The notes under the pieces are model-generated. The model was not told the origin of the DNA. It saw nothing but the letters and a program-made list of their open reading frames with translations, and did no database searches. A stretch of 64,000 bases of DNA, from the NCBI RefSeq assembly GCF_037042905.1, contig NC_087258.1, positions 13,133,501-13,197,500 of the forward strand, given 5' to 3'. Source of the DNA: Lytechinus pictus (taxonomy: Eukaryota; Echinodermata; Echinoidea; Temnopleuroida; Toxopneustidae). Shown here in pieces: positions 1 through 12,200 of the stretch (the first letter of the stretch is position 1; each line of letters opens with the position of its first letter). The position numbers and the translations under genes were made by a program.

Positions 1-10
1 CAACACAAAG

Positions 11-464
11 TTAAAGGGGAATCTGACCCAAATAAAAGATTGTTTTACGAGGAAAAGGAAAAATCAGACAAGTTGATAGGTGAAAGTTTGAACAATATCG
101 GACAAATAATAAGAAAGTTATGAATTTTTGGAAGTTGTAAAATTGGTAATCACTACACCCATGGAGACTTCAAATTGGCTGCATATATGATGTCATAGTG
201 ATGTAAGGCAAGGACTCTCTTCCCTGTACGCCAATACATCAAATGGCTGAAATGTCTTTTTTTTCATAAGTTTTACTTCATATTATATTTTTCTTTAATG
301 AAAACATAAAACAATATACTACCTGGGTTATGTTCAGATTACTGCCCCAGGGGAATGGGTACTTATGGGAAAGATGTCCTTGCCCCTTGTCATTATTTAC
401 TTTCCTAGTTATTTTTCTCCTTTACAAGACAACATTTCATGACCAAGGCTGGATTCCCCTTTAA
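11..464. repeat. TTAA-bounded foldback MITE, AGGGG-type
   Basis: Both ends are TTAA (11-14 and 461-464) followed inward by AGGGGAATC on either strand, so the ends are inverted repeats. No coding potential is visible inside. TTAA duplication is the target habit of piggyBac-type transposases, so this is best read as a non-autonomous element moved by one. Related copies occur at 26465, 43010, 44518, 48179, 55332 and 58110. Confidence 0.65.
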
Positions 465-610
465 CCAATCAATGAGTGATCCAAATAAGTGATCAATTAA
501 ATCAATCCTATATCCATCCATAAGATCAATCCTCACAATTTGTGTCACATGACAGTGACCCATTTGTCTGAGAAACTGATTGATTTTAGGTGATTATTAT
601 CATTATTTAA

Positions 611-893
611 TACCGCTTTCAGTAACTCGCTGGTTCGGACCAGCTCCAGGCGGAGTAGTAAAAATTTCGAATTTATGAATGGTGCAGTCTAAAATAGCCT
701 GCGCCAGGCAGGGGTTATAGTTCTGCTTTTATCAGCACCAGACTAGTACAATCCCTTATATGCCCGAGTATTTGAATGGTTGATCGTAAAAGTGGCGCGA
801 CTCTGCTATGTAGTTACCGAACACTTGTTGTGCAGACTATATTAGTACGGGCTTGGTGCAGACCAAAAAAATCATGAGTTACTGAAAACAGTA
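611..893. repeat. Foldback MITE with TTTCAGTAACTC ends
   Basis: The left end reads TACCGCTTTCAGTAACTC and the reverse complement of the right end reads TACTGTTTTCAGTAACTC, 16 of 18 bases matching. The arms diverge inward. There is no ORF of note. Confidence 0.55.
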
Positions 894-1696
894 TAAGATA
901 TTTGTACAATTCAAACTACATGTAGCTTTAGAATTTGCAAAGAACATGACTAAAAATAATAATTTTGTAATATTTGTCTGAATACCTCTGGCTTACAAGA
1001 GATTGAGTTACATAAAATTGGCTGTCTAGTACATGTAATAGAGTACTATTACTGATTAGAAACTGCATAATGTAAACAATGGTGCCAATAGATAGATACA
1101 AATTTCAATTTTCATATTCCTAAGGCCCCATATCACTAAAAGGAATATGAAAATAAACAGTTTCATTTAATAGTAATAGCAAGTAACTTCAATTTTATAA
1201 TTGCAGACAGTACAGGTTACACAAATAACTGTTTACAGGGTTTTTGTCTAAGCACATATAATCATAAAGGAAAACAAGTATAAGATGATCAATGTTGTAT
1301 TACTTGTATTGACTCATAACTGTTTCCAAAGATTACATAAGTAGGCAAAAAATGGGTACAACCAATGTAGTTTAAATAATTTTGGAATTACATTTGGAAG
1401 ATAAATTGATTAAATTACAGAATACATGTACATCAGCAATGCTTCAATGCTATAATACATACATGTAATTCCCACATACAAAATCTACATAGAATGAAAA
1501 GTTCACCCTGATATAGTAATATATGCTTAACATACAATATAGTTTGGTTCATAAAAGTATAAAAAGTTGGGTTAGGGAAATAACATGATCTAAATAAGAT
1601 GTAAAAGCTGAGAAATTTGAATAAATATTGATTTAATTTTATAAATTTTTAACATATCTATTTGTTACCAATATGTAAACCGATCAGGAATAATCA
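894..1696. other. AT-rich intergenic DNA, nothing recognised
   Basis: I see no ORF, RNA gene or clear repeat in this stretch. It lies downstream of the POM121 gene. Confidence 0.4.
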
Positions 1697-1965
1697 TTAA
1701 AGGGGTACTTCAGGCTGAAAATAATATGATTTCAACAGATGAAGTGAAATCAGACAAACATAACACAGAAAATTTCATAAAAATCAGACAACGAATAACA
1801 AAGTTATGACATTTTAAAGCTTCGCATTATTTTGGTGAAACAGTTCTATGCACGTCTTCATGAATATGCAATGTATGAAGATCCGTTTCTGAATCATTCT
1901 AAGCCTGAGCAAAAATTCAACATCCATCAGTCAAATATTTGGGTGGAATGATCCAACCAGTGTGG
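1697..1965 (+). repeat. One-ended TTAAAGGGG-type MITE remnant
   Basis: It begins TTAAAGGGGTACTTCAGGCT and continues through the family's internal motif AACAAAGTTATGACATTTTA. No matching right terminus is seen. Positions 1858-1865 (TCATGAAT) are the paralogous uninterrupted counterpart of the site where a hAT-like element sits in the copy at 48179-50484. Confidence 0.5.
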
Positions 1966-2249
1966 GAGTGGTTAGTCTACATTTACCTGTCTCCACCAAG
2001 GTGTTAGATAGATACTCGACGATCATCACTGCTTCATTCTGATGGTCATAGTAATCAACCAAAAGTCCTAATTCCTACTTCTGTGACTTGATAATACATG
2101 TATCTAAACATACTAAAGGAAATCGACTTAGCTTCAAGCTCTGTCACATGTGACCAAGTAAATACCAAAGAGACAAAGCATATCTTTATTAACAATAATA
2201 ATGTTTTATTTATCAATGTAAGCCACTTCAGTTATAAAATTGTTCTACC

Positions 2250-2420
2250 AACAGGACCTGCATTTATATTTTTACTACCCTTCTCCAATCTAAATGCTGA
2301 ATGGATAGCTAAAATGCAGGAGGTCCCATTTTTAAAAGTCTTTGGTATGACTTTGCCGAGGATTGAACCCACGACCTCACATTGATGAGGTAGACCTCAA
2401 CCACTGAGCCACAATCACTA
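2250..2420 (-). repeat. tRNA-derived SINE, minus strand
   Basis: On the minus strand the head has an A box TGGCTCAGTGG (2401-2411) and a B box GGGTTCAATC (2361-2370), with a 6-bp anticodon-like stem ACCTCA/TGAGGT between them. A non-tRNA body follows towards 2250. The long tail and lack of an acceptor stem mark it as a SINE, not a working tRNA gene. Confidence 0.6.
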
Positions 2421-2569
2421 TGCTTCTGCATAGAGAATATCAATGCAGTAATGATAAAAAATCCTTGCTCACAAACATCAAAGATTGCTACGAGACCGAC
2501 ACATGTCCTGTCAAGTTTATGAACTTCCTTATCCAAAACAATTTGTCATATCATCAATGTGTAGTGAGA

Positions 2570-3030
2570 TGTGCATCTATCTTTGGGAACAAAATGTCAA
2601 ATGATCACTACAATGTCCAAAGAAATTGATAATTTGATTCCATAGAGAGCTGTGTCCTATTTCATCATCTATTAAGATTACTTTTCCATTTATATGATTC
2701 ACTAAGTGTTTCATCTTCCAGCTCTACTTCGAACCTGACAATCCCTACAACGTCCACAGAAATGAAGAAGTTGATTCCAGAGATACCTGCCATTTCATAA
2801 TAAATTTCTAACGTTCATTTTACAGAAATCATCAAACTGTCAATGTTCTCCATCACACTCTTCCAACTGTACTTCGTACCTGTCTGACAATCTGTACGAT
2901 GTCCAATCAAATGAGAGGTTAATTCCAGAGAAAGCCATCTCCCATTTCATCATGTAATCAATTTTTTCAATGTTTCTTTACAGAGTTCAGTGTTGTCAGT
3001 GCTCACTATCACCTTCTTCCAGCTCTACTT
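2570..3030. repeat. Tandem repeat of about 150 bp across the POM121 3' end
   Basis: The motif CTTCCAGCTCTACTTCG and variants recurs at 2715, 2860 and 3016, each followed about 35-40 nt later by a GTCCA...TTGATTCCA-like block and then CCATTTCAT. A fourth, decayed unit can be seen near 2600-2670. The unit nearest the gene contains the last codons and the stop codon of POM121. The others lie in the presumed 3' UTR. Confidence 0.6.
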
Positions 3031-3226
3031 CGTAACTGCCGAAGCCTATTTGCCCTTTTCTGGCTAGCGGCAGGGTTCGCCCCTCCAGACCCTATCGAGA
3101 AGCCCCCAGCAGCAGGTGCAGGAGCTGGGCTTGGGGATGCCCCAAAGGCTGGGGCAGGGGTGTTCCCGGCGCCTGGTGTTGGAGCCCCAAATCCACCTCC
3201 ACCGCCGAAAGGACTGGCTGCGTTAC
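3009..3226 (-). CDS. POM121: POM121-like exon 9: C-terminal FG and basic tail
   Basis: The acceptor AG is at 3228-3227. The exon encodes PFGGG, GFGAP and AFGAS motifs, then FSIGSGGANPAAS and a tail with eight Arg or Lys residues ending GRR. Human POM121 ends with a comparable FSIG motif and basic tail (known family feature). No ORF caller would pick this exon alone; it is supported by phase and splice sites. The stop codon lies inside the 150-bp tandem repeat array. Confidence 0.8.
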
Positions 3227-6200
3227 CTGCAAAAGAGGGGTTAAATACAACAATGAGAACATACTGAGCGACTCCTGACTCCTATTAAATAATTTGAAGG
3301 AATAGTTTTTTGGACCTATTTAAGTCTTTGAAAGGTAGGGATTTTGTTTATTTAAAGAAGAGCTTTTAAATTCTAAAAGATAAATGGATGCAATCTAGTA
3401 ATGGGCATCTAGCATTTCCCCAATGAGGAAGGATACAATTCTCAGTGCACACATCAATTTTTATTCCAATCAAGTGTTTGACATTTATGGGAGTAAAAAT
3501 ATTTCAAACTCTCAAGATTTTGAACATGCAATACCTTACTTGGCTTCTCACTTGTACATGTATGTGTATTTTGAACTTTTTCTCAGTTATAAAAAGACCA
3601 CATTGTCTCACTATATAAGAGGGCATAGTACACAAATATTGCATGACATCAGCTCTGGGGACAACCGCTCCCAACGACGATCTCCAGATTAAGCCAACAT
3701 CAAACCTTATGAAAAATATCTTAAACCCACACTAATTCATTAACCTCAATCCTTCTGAACCAAAACCATATCAAACTATTACTGTCCCCCAAGAGTACAT
3801 TATCAGAGAAAATAAGACAAAATTACATTTGTCACAAGAACAATACAAAATTAGGTCACCCAGGCAGATGGAATGAAACCTCTAGACAAAAATGAACCTT
3901 TTCCCTCTCTTTTATATATAAAAAAAAAAATATAAACATGTATCCCTATTTGTATCAACACAATGGCCCAAAACCAGAAAACAAATTCTCGCAAATTTCG
4001 TTTGCACTGGAATTTCCTACCTGAGGCTCCGCCAAAGAAGTTGTTCTGCGGCGTAGCTCCACCGGAGGGTTGCCCCTGACCAAACTGAAAGCCACTATTT
4101 GGGGTTGGGGCTGGGGCTGAGCCACCTGTAAAAACGTACAAAATATGAATTCAGTCATTCACAATAAAGATCAGCTTTGAAAAATAGGATTTACACACAC
4201 ATGTCCACAGATTGCTTAATATGTGTATTCCATTGTTACATGCTCAAATTTTCATGAAGGGAAGACATGTTTTATACTTGTGTACAAATCTTTAATACTA
4301 GAAGTAATCTATAACTCAAATAGTAATTTGCATTAAAATTATATTGGAAGGTTAGGGGCAACAAAAAGAAACATAATTCAGTCCTGATAACAAATTAGTT
4401 GGGAATACTCTGTGTTAACCCTAAATAGACTGGGCTATTTTGATGCCTGAGGGGGGCTGATTGAGCCCCCCCCCCTTATGATCTCGGCCGTCGATCGCGC
4501 GATCGCAACGAAAATTGGCACGCGCCTTACCCATGGCATAATCTACAAAACTACAAGATCAAATTCTGCGAAAAATCTCATTGCTAATCAATTATACTAA
4601 TTTATGCGTAAAATCAAAAGTTTGCTCGATTTAACTAAATAATGCCCCTAAATGCTAATCTTTGGTACACAGACACTGTATATGAATCTGATCAAATGTA
4701 CTTTAAAAAAATTTGAAAATCATATATTTTTTTTCTGATGTATTTTATTGTTTTCTAAATATCTTATATATTTCTTTGTTTTTCGACTTTTTATTTTTCA
4801 TTGTTTTTTCAATGGAAATTGTTGGGGACTTTATTTTGACCATATATAAGATGGAATTAATTGATTTTAATCAGTTAAAGGAAAAATAATGATACATTTA
4901 TGAATTTTGGCTAAAAACACAATTTGCATTGGATTTGTACACAAATTCACGTTTTCGAGCAATTATGGGTCTGCATTCACTTACAAAATGTTGCGTAATT
5001 TTGGAATCGCGTACCTGGGGGTCGCAATTTTGGTCTCAAAAGTTGCGCGAGACTTGAATGTAGAAAGTCAGTGAGCGACGCGGTCAAAAAAATTCGCGCG
5101 GAGGATTTATCACGAAAAAATGTCTTCTTAGGGTTAAACTCACCAAAGTTGAAAGATTTCTGTGGCGTTGCTTGCCCACCAAAGTTGAATCCTCCAGTAG
5201 CAGTAGGAGGCTGTGTCGGCGCTTTTGGTTGCGAACTACCAAACTGGAATGGCGATGATGATGCGGCAGCTGGTGGCTGGCTTGTACCACTTCCAAACGG
5301 AGTAACTGTTGCGGTGGGATTTCCAAAGGCTGGCTTTGATGCAGGTGCGCCAGCAGAGTTTCCAAACATGCTGCTGTTGCTAGTAGCCCCAAAAGCAGGC
5401 TTTTGTGGGGTGGTCGTGGCCCCACTAAACATGGTGCTTGCGTTTGCAGGAGCACTGCCAAGGGGTGTCTGGTTTGTAGCAGGTGCTGCACCAAATATAC
5501 TTGATCCAACACCACTGCCAGGCTTGCTAACACCAAAGGATGGTGCAGGAGCAGAGCCAAACATGCTTGAACTACTGGTTGAAGATGAAATCTGTGCAGC
5601 TGAGCTTCCACCAAAGTTAAAAGCTGGAGGAGGAGCTGTTGCAGGAGCTGAAATCACAGACTGTCCAAATTTAAAGCCTCCTGTTGGTGGTTGACTGGTT
5701 GCAGAACCAAAGGTAGGAGTACCTTGGCTTATTCCGGTCGGTCCTACAGATGGCTGGCTCGTTGTGGAACCAAAAGGAGTTCCTTGGCTTAGTATTCCAG
5801 TTGCTCCTACAGATGGTTTGCTTGTTGTTGAACTGAAAAGAGTCCCTTGACCTATTCCACTTGCTTTTGAGGTTGTAGCAGTAGTTTGCTGGCCAAAGAT
5901 GGGCGGGAATTGTGGCCCTCCATTTTGTGTAGCACTCGGCGCAGTTGTATTCGGAGCAGACATAGAAAACATTGATTTATTCACAGTGGAAGCAGGGGCA
6001 GATGTTTGTGCAGCTGCCTGAAATGGTGTTGCTAATCCACTTGGGACAGAAGATGTTTTAGAATTACCAAAAGACAGTCCTCCAGAAGTAGTTGGGGTAG
6101 ATCCAATTGTAGTCTGTCCAAACTGGTATCCACCTGCCGGTGCCTGAGAGCTTGGTTTTCCTGGGGTTGATCCAGCACTGCTCTGAGCTCCAGATGATGC

Positions 6201-9200
6201 ACCTAGACCACCAAAGATGGATGGAAATTGTGGTTTCGTGGTTGAAGTGGAAGTAGACGTTGCAGGAGCTGAGGTTGTTGAAGGTCCTGAAAACATGGTA
6301 GCAGCACCACCAACTGTAAAACCTCCACTAACTGAAGCAGAGGTGGTCTGAGGTTGGGTTGTCTTCACATCACTTGGAGCAGCAACTGCATTGTTATTAG
6401 TGCTTAATGATGGAGCTTTAGCATCAACCTGAGTGCCTCCTAAAGCACTACTAAGACCCAAACGCACAGGATTAGCACCCAAGCTCAATGACGGCTGAGT
6501 CCCCAGAGAATTCCCTGCAGAAGTGGCACTTGGCAATTTGAAACCTACAGAGGCCTCACCAGACTTCTGCAAAGTTCCTGCCGAGGATGCTGAAGCACTG
6601 GATGACAAGTTCAGTTGTTGTGCAGTAGGATTCCCAAAACTGATAGTCTTCTCTGAACTTGTGGCTGTTAGTTTCTGTTTGTCACTAGTAGACAAAAGAG
6701 GATTGCTGCTTGTGTTCTGAGTAGATGTTGAGAGAATTCCAAGAGCAGAGGTTCCCCCAGAAGATGTAGAAGTAATTGTTGAGAGAGCAGCAGGTGCTGC
6801 ACTTGTAGTTGAAGCTGTAGACTTGGTAAGAGAACCTATGGATAATGTTGGCAAGGGGTTAGAGGATGCTGCTGTTGCTGTTGTTCCCGTAAACAAAGTG
6901 TTTGTCTCTTGAGCTGAGCCAGTAGAATCAGCACCTGAAACAAATGGAAATCAAAATGAGATTTCGAATACTTAAATATAAATCAGACTATGTACATCAT
7001 TGAGCAGTATCACACAAGATTCAATGAACAATTTCATATCATTACATATTGTTGCTTTATCTACATGTAGGTTTAAACCTGACAATATTGTCTGGCTATA
7101 CTAAAAATACATGTACAAAGTGTGTGTAATATTCAATGTTTTGTAAGAATTTTCACAGGGGTGTGGGGGGGGGTGTGGGGGGGTGGGAGGCAAGGCAGCT
7201 TGGCATGTACTCTACCTTTTGAGGGGTTTTCTTCCGTCTCTTGCATAAGCATCTCTTTCAGATAGCTGCCCCTTTGCCTTGCCTGAGCTCTGTCCTCCTT
7301 GGTATCAGCAGCAGTGTACTCCCCTGGCGTGTCTACTCTCTGGTAAATAAAATAAAAAGAAGACAAGTATGATCACATTGCTTGAACACACTTTTATAGT
7401 AATAAATCAAGTATGTAGCCGAAGAGGAACATGATTTACATTTCAAATTGATAAAGTTGCCACTTGATTCATAAAAAACATTATTTCCTCAAAATTATGC
7501 AGTGATATAAAAACGAGAAAATGTTTATACCACTAAAATGGCAATATGATCAGTCAAACAAGAAAATGGAACAAAATATATTTGAATTATTAGAATCATG
7601 AGGGTGCCACAAGGTCTATCTAGTAAGTAAATGTTAGCCAGTGGCATAATCTAATTACCACTTTCATGAATTTGTGGGTATGAACTATTTCTATTCAAGA
7701 AAGGTCAAGGACCAGAAAAGGTGCACTCGATCTCATCTCAGAATTCATGAACAGGATTATCAAATAGACTGGACTCTGCGGTCAGTTTCCAATGTGCCGT
7801 GCAGCATCGTGGTTCACTCGAGCATCAAATTTCGCTGCCTTTTAATACAGAACAATAATCCAGACTATTTCCTTTATGCACTCATAAACACAGTGTGGGC
7901 TATTTTGATAATGAATGCAATTCATATTGCCAGGTCGGCACTAAATTGAGGGTGAATTCATGAAAGGAGCATAAAAACAGATATTCTCTCAACATGGTAA
8001 CAAAGTGAACAACATCCTAGACTTACAGGAACAAATGAAGTCCTCTTGGGAGTGAACAGTTTCCCCTTCAGATTGGATTTCTGAGGAGTGGTTCCTGCGT
8101 CCTTACTGGGTGATCCTGACAGCCCAGTGTTCTTCTCCAGGAAGAGGGCTCTACTGCCAGATCTACTGGCCAACAGTCCAGGGGTTGATGGTGGGTTGAT
8201 TCTCTTGGAGGGGCTCTGAAGACGAGGAGATTGCTGGGACGTCTGGGGATGGGCTTTCTTCTTGATGGGTGACACACCCTCTTCCTCTTCCACCTCTACC
8301 GATGACGTATCAATTCTTCTCTTCAACGTAGCCTGTATAGCGAGAATGTTTGAAGGACATATGTAAGCAAGTAGTGTGGATTCAGCAAAGATGTCTCTCC
8401 AAATCAGCTTGTCACAAAACTCTCTTTCGGCCTATTAACCTTAATTCCTCAACTGTGATTGTAAATTTCATGTACCTAGTATAACTCAAGATTGTATAGT
8501 ACTTGACTATTTTGTATCTCAAACAATTTAGTTGTCTGTGTGATTATAGAGAAACTATGTGGTTATAGAGGAAGCAAGAATGATTTTAATAAGTAAAGCT
8601 TGAATTCTCTTTATTCTTCATTATGCGCTTCTGTTCAGAAATAGTGAGACAAATCATCCTCTTATGTTAATACACATACATTACAAGTAACACATCAATT
8701 CTTTAACAAAAAATTGTTAAAAGTTGCACCAAAAAAGCTCAAGACATCATATTTTGCACTGACTTCTTATTAATAAGCTAGGGCCCACAAGTCTTCCAGA
8801 GCCATTCTTGGTCACAATGTGACCGAAATTATGACAAATCTTAACTCTAATCACAGTAGTTATAACTCTAAAAACTGTCATTTGGAAATATTTTTTGCTG
8901 TCTCCAATATGCAAGTTCAAGGTCAGAGGTCAAAAGAAATGGGTCGTGTGTGACTTCACATACTGTAGAAGCATGATTTTGAAAGTTGAATTTCATTTTC
9001 AAATTCCGGTGAATGTAAAAATAAAATTAAACTTTCAAAATCATTATAATTAGTTATGAATCTCTAAAATTTTTAGGTTCATAACTAATTAAAGTCAAGA
9101 TTTGTCATAATTTTGGTCACAAGTGTGACCAAGAATGGCCTTTAACAGGACTCTGCTTAATTCTTGTGCCTCTTTTGTTGCTTCTTTGTATTTACAAACA

Positions 9201-12200
9201 TTGCTGCAAATCATTACTGAACTTAGTCCACACCATAGGAGCATTTCATGAAGCATCTTGTCAGTGAAAAATCCCTGACCAAATGTTCTAAGCCAATCAG
9301 AAGCAAGGATTTCAGTAGCTTATAACAAATGTCAGTGAAAATCACTGTTTCTGGAAATGCTCCCCTGAAAATGCCTGTAGATACCTGTGTCTTCTTGGAT
9401 GAGCTGAAGGAGCTAACTATTGGGTTTCTGGGTGTGGGCGACGTGATTCCAAATCTTGAAGGTCTGAATATTCTGTCTGTCTGCTTTCGCCTTGGTAAAG
9501 GGTTAATATCTAAATCTATATCCATGTCGCTTCTTCCAGTATCTTTACTAGAGGTGCTATCCAATTTCCTGTGAATAAAGAAAAAAAAAGAATACATTCA
9601 GATTCAATCTATTAATAAATGGCAGTTCATTAACAAATATGTAATTAAAGCTTAAAAAGGAATCCAATATAAGATAACAAGTTGTTTAAAAAGGCAAAAG
9701 AATGATCAGATAGGTAGGTACATGTACATGCAGGCAAAAGTTTTAACTGGAAAAATAAATTCATGAATTCTTAAAATTTGTAAAAAGTATTGAAATAATC
9801 TCTATACTACAGAGATTGTAAATTGGCCACACAGATGTCACTAGGAATGATTCCCCCATATTCTGTAATCTGTACAATGACTCAAATGTCATTCTTTTCA
9901 AAAAAAAAATTCTTAGAATATTTTTCCTTTACATGTACGAGGATATACAAATGTACAATATATTTGTTATATTCGTATAACTGCCCCAAGGGTTAAGATA
10001 AATTAGTAGAAAATACATATTCCTAGTAATTATACAATGTACTATAAATATGACATGGAAAAATTGTCCTGGCTACTCATCACAATCTACTCACCAGATT
10101 CCAAATACGAGATTTATAAATTGCTTATTCTGTATTTAACTTCTTTCACACATTCACAATTCTTTGAAAAAGTTTTCTTCGCACAAATCATTTCATTTAC
10201 CAAGGTTACAATGTAGATTCCCCTTTGAATTTGAATTCCTTTAAATATAAAAGAAAACCTTTGCTTACAAAGTCTTTCCTTAGAATACATTACACTGGAC
10301 ATCAATACATTTTCCTGAAAAAACAGCAAAATTAGCATCTCACCACATCTGCATTATGCTCAGACATGTTTCACGAATATCTGAACAAGATTTAACTCTA
10401 TCCAGTGCTGATATAACAATTTTATATTTTCTTACCTCCTCTTTGATTCACTTCTGACATCAGAGGGCGCTATAGGACTATTGGTCTCTGAGTTTGCATC
10501 GTGAACTGTTCTCTTCTGTCTTTGCCTGATAGCCATTATGACCTTATCTGCACTGCTAGATTTCTGTTTGTCACTCTCTGATGCCAGTTTCCTAAATCTG
10601 CAACAGAACAACAAAATAATCAACAACAACAAAAAATCCACAACTCTATTTTCTTTTTTGGGGGAGATGAAACTCACTAGGGCAATTCTATTTTAAACAG
10701 GGGCGTTATTAGATTATTGCACTTCTTAGCGAAAATATCAATCCACAACAACCCTTTATTTGCATGTATTTAAAAAAATCAAACATTTCAGTACATGGGG
10801 GCTAATTTGCCCCCCCCCGTGCCCCCATGACCCATGGAAATCTCTATAAGTGCAACTAAAATTCTCATTGGTAATTAAATGTAGCAAATTTTGGAATTTT
10901 TTTGCCTGCTACATGTTCATGTACATGTATCTACAGACTACAGTACATCTATTTTCTATTTATTTATTTTATTATCACAGTTTTTTTTTTGGGGGGGTGC
11001 CTATTCAGGGTTCCCACAGAAATTTGAACACATAATTCCATGACAAAATTACTGCTTTTTGTGACGTCCCGGGAGTTATGTAGAATTTGGGGGAAAAATG
11101 GAAATCATGAACACCAATTATAATAGCAGAGTATGATCACAGTGTATGAGAGTTGCGAGACACAACAAACTGGAAAGCTGCCGCAGCCAAGAGATAAATG
11201 CAATTCCATGACTTTTTCATGACTTTTCACAAATTTTCCAAACTCCCTGACTTTCCATGACCACAAATTTATCCAGGATTTTAGAGGATTTTCCAAGACC
11301 GTGGGAACCCTGCTTTTCATGACAAACATACTTACTGTGACTGTACCCACCTTGGGCCCGTTGCATAAAACTTTTTACCTGAGAAAACTCTGGTAAAAAC
11401 TGAAAACTAAGGTTAGTCTGATTTCTACCATTGACTTTAACACAGGGCAAAAACTCCGGTAAAAACAACCTGAGTTTTCTCAGGTAAAAAGTTTTATGCA
11501 ACGGGCCCCTTATGTTCATGTTAATACCACAATATACCTGGCATTAAGTCACAATAAAGTTTATAACATTGTGACTGTCCATGTATTATTAAATCAAATA
11601 ATTGTATGACTTACAAAGGACTAGCTGGGCGGTCTGGGAGTGGACAGGCAATCTTGACCATGACTGGAGTCTGGACTCTTGGTAACCCTTTCCTTTGACG
11701 AGGACTGGACATTCCTCCATCCTTCAACCAGTTGACCGAAGGAAGTAGTCCTGGAGAGGTCACAAGGTCGGGTTGGTGGGTCGGGTAGTGCATGCTGGGA
11801 TGGAGAAGGGAATCCTGACCAGAATTGAAGCGCAGCATTGTTGTACTTGAATCCAACTCAGGACTGGAAAAAAAACATCCAATTAATATCAGTTTAATTT
11901 CTTCCTTCATACATTTTAAGCTCAGCTAAAGGACACAGAAAATAAAGCTGATCGAAAGAGGACCAACAGTCCAACAAACAGTCATTCAATGCCTAGAGGC
12001 ATGTCAATGTCAAAATAAATGTACAAAGGAAATAATTGAGGCTGAGTGGCAATGCATATGGCATCAATTCTGGGAGTTGCCCTATAATCATAAGAGCAAT
12101 TTATTGCTCGCCTAAGCGAAATGGATTTTTGTAACATACAAATTTTGATATGAAAATATGTGGAAAAACTAGAAATCAAGCAACGTCATACACTTTTGTA

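Noticed and set aside
2359-2416. tRNA gene on the minus strand
   Set aside because: The acceptor stem is lacking and a SINE body follows; read as a SINE.
5071-5694. 207-codon open frame antisense to the POM121 FG exon
   Set aside because: It is the reverse of low-complexity Ser/Thr/Ala/FG codons, and the sense strand is confirmed by phase across nine exons.
10114-10338. Possible extra POM121 exon between exons 3 and 4
   Set aside because: Exon 3 (phase 2) joins exon 4 directly in frame; including this segment is not needed and its acceptor context is weak.
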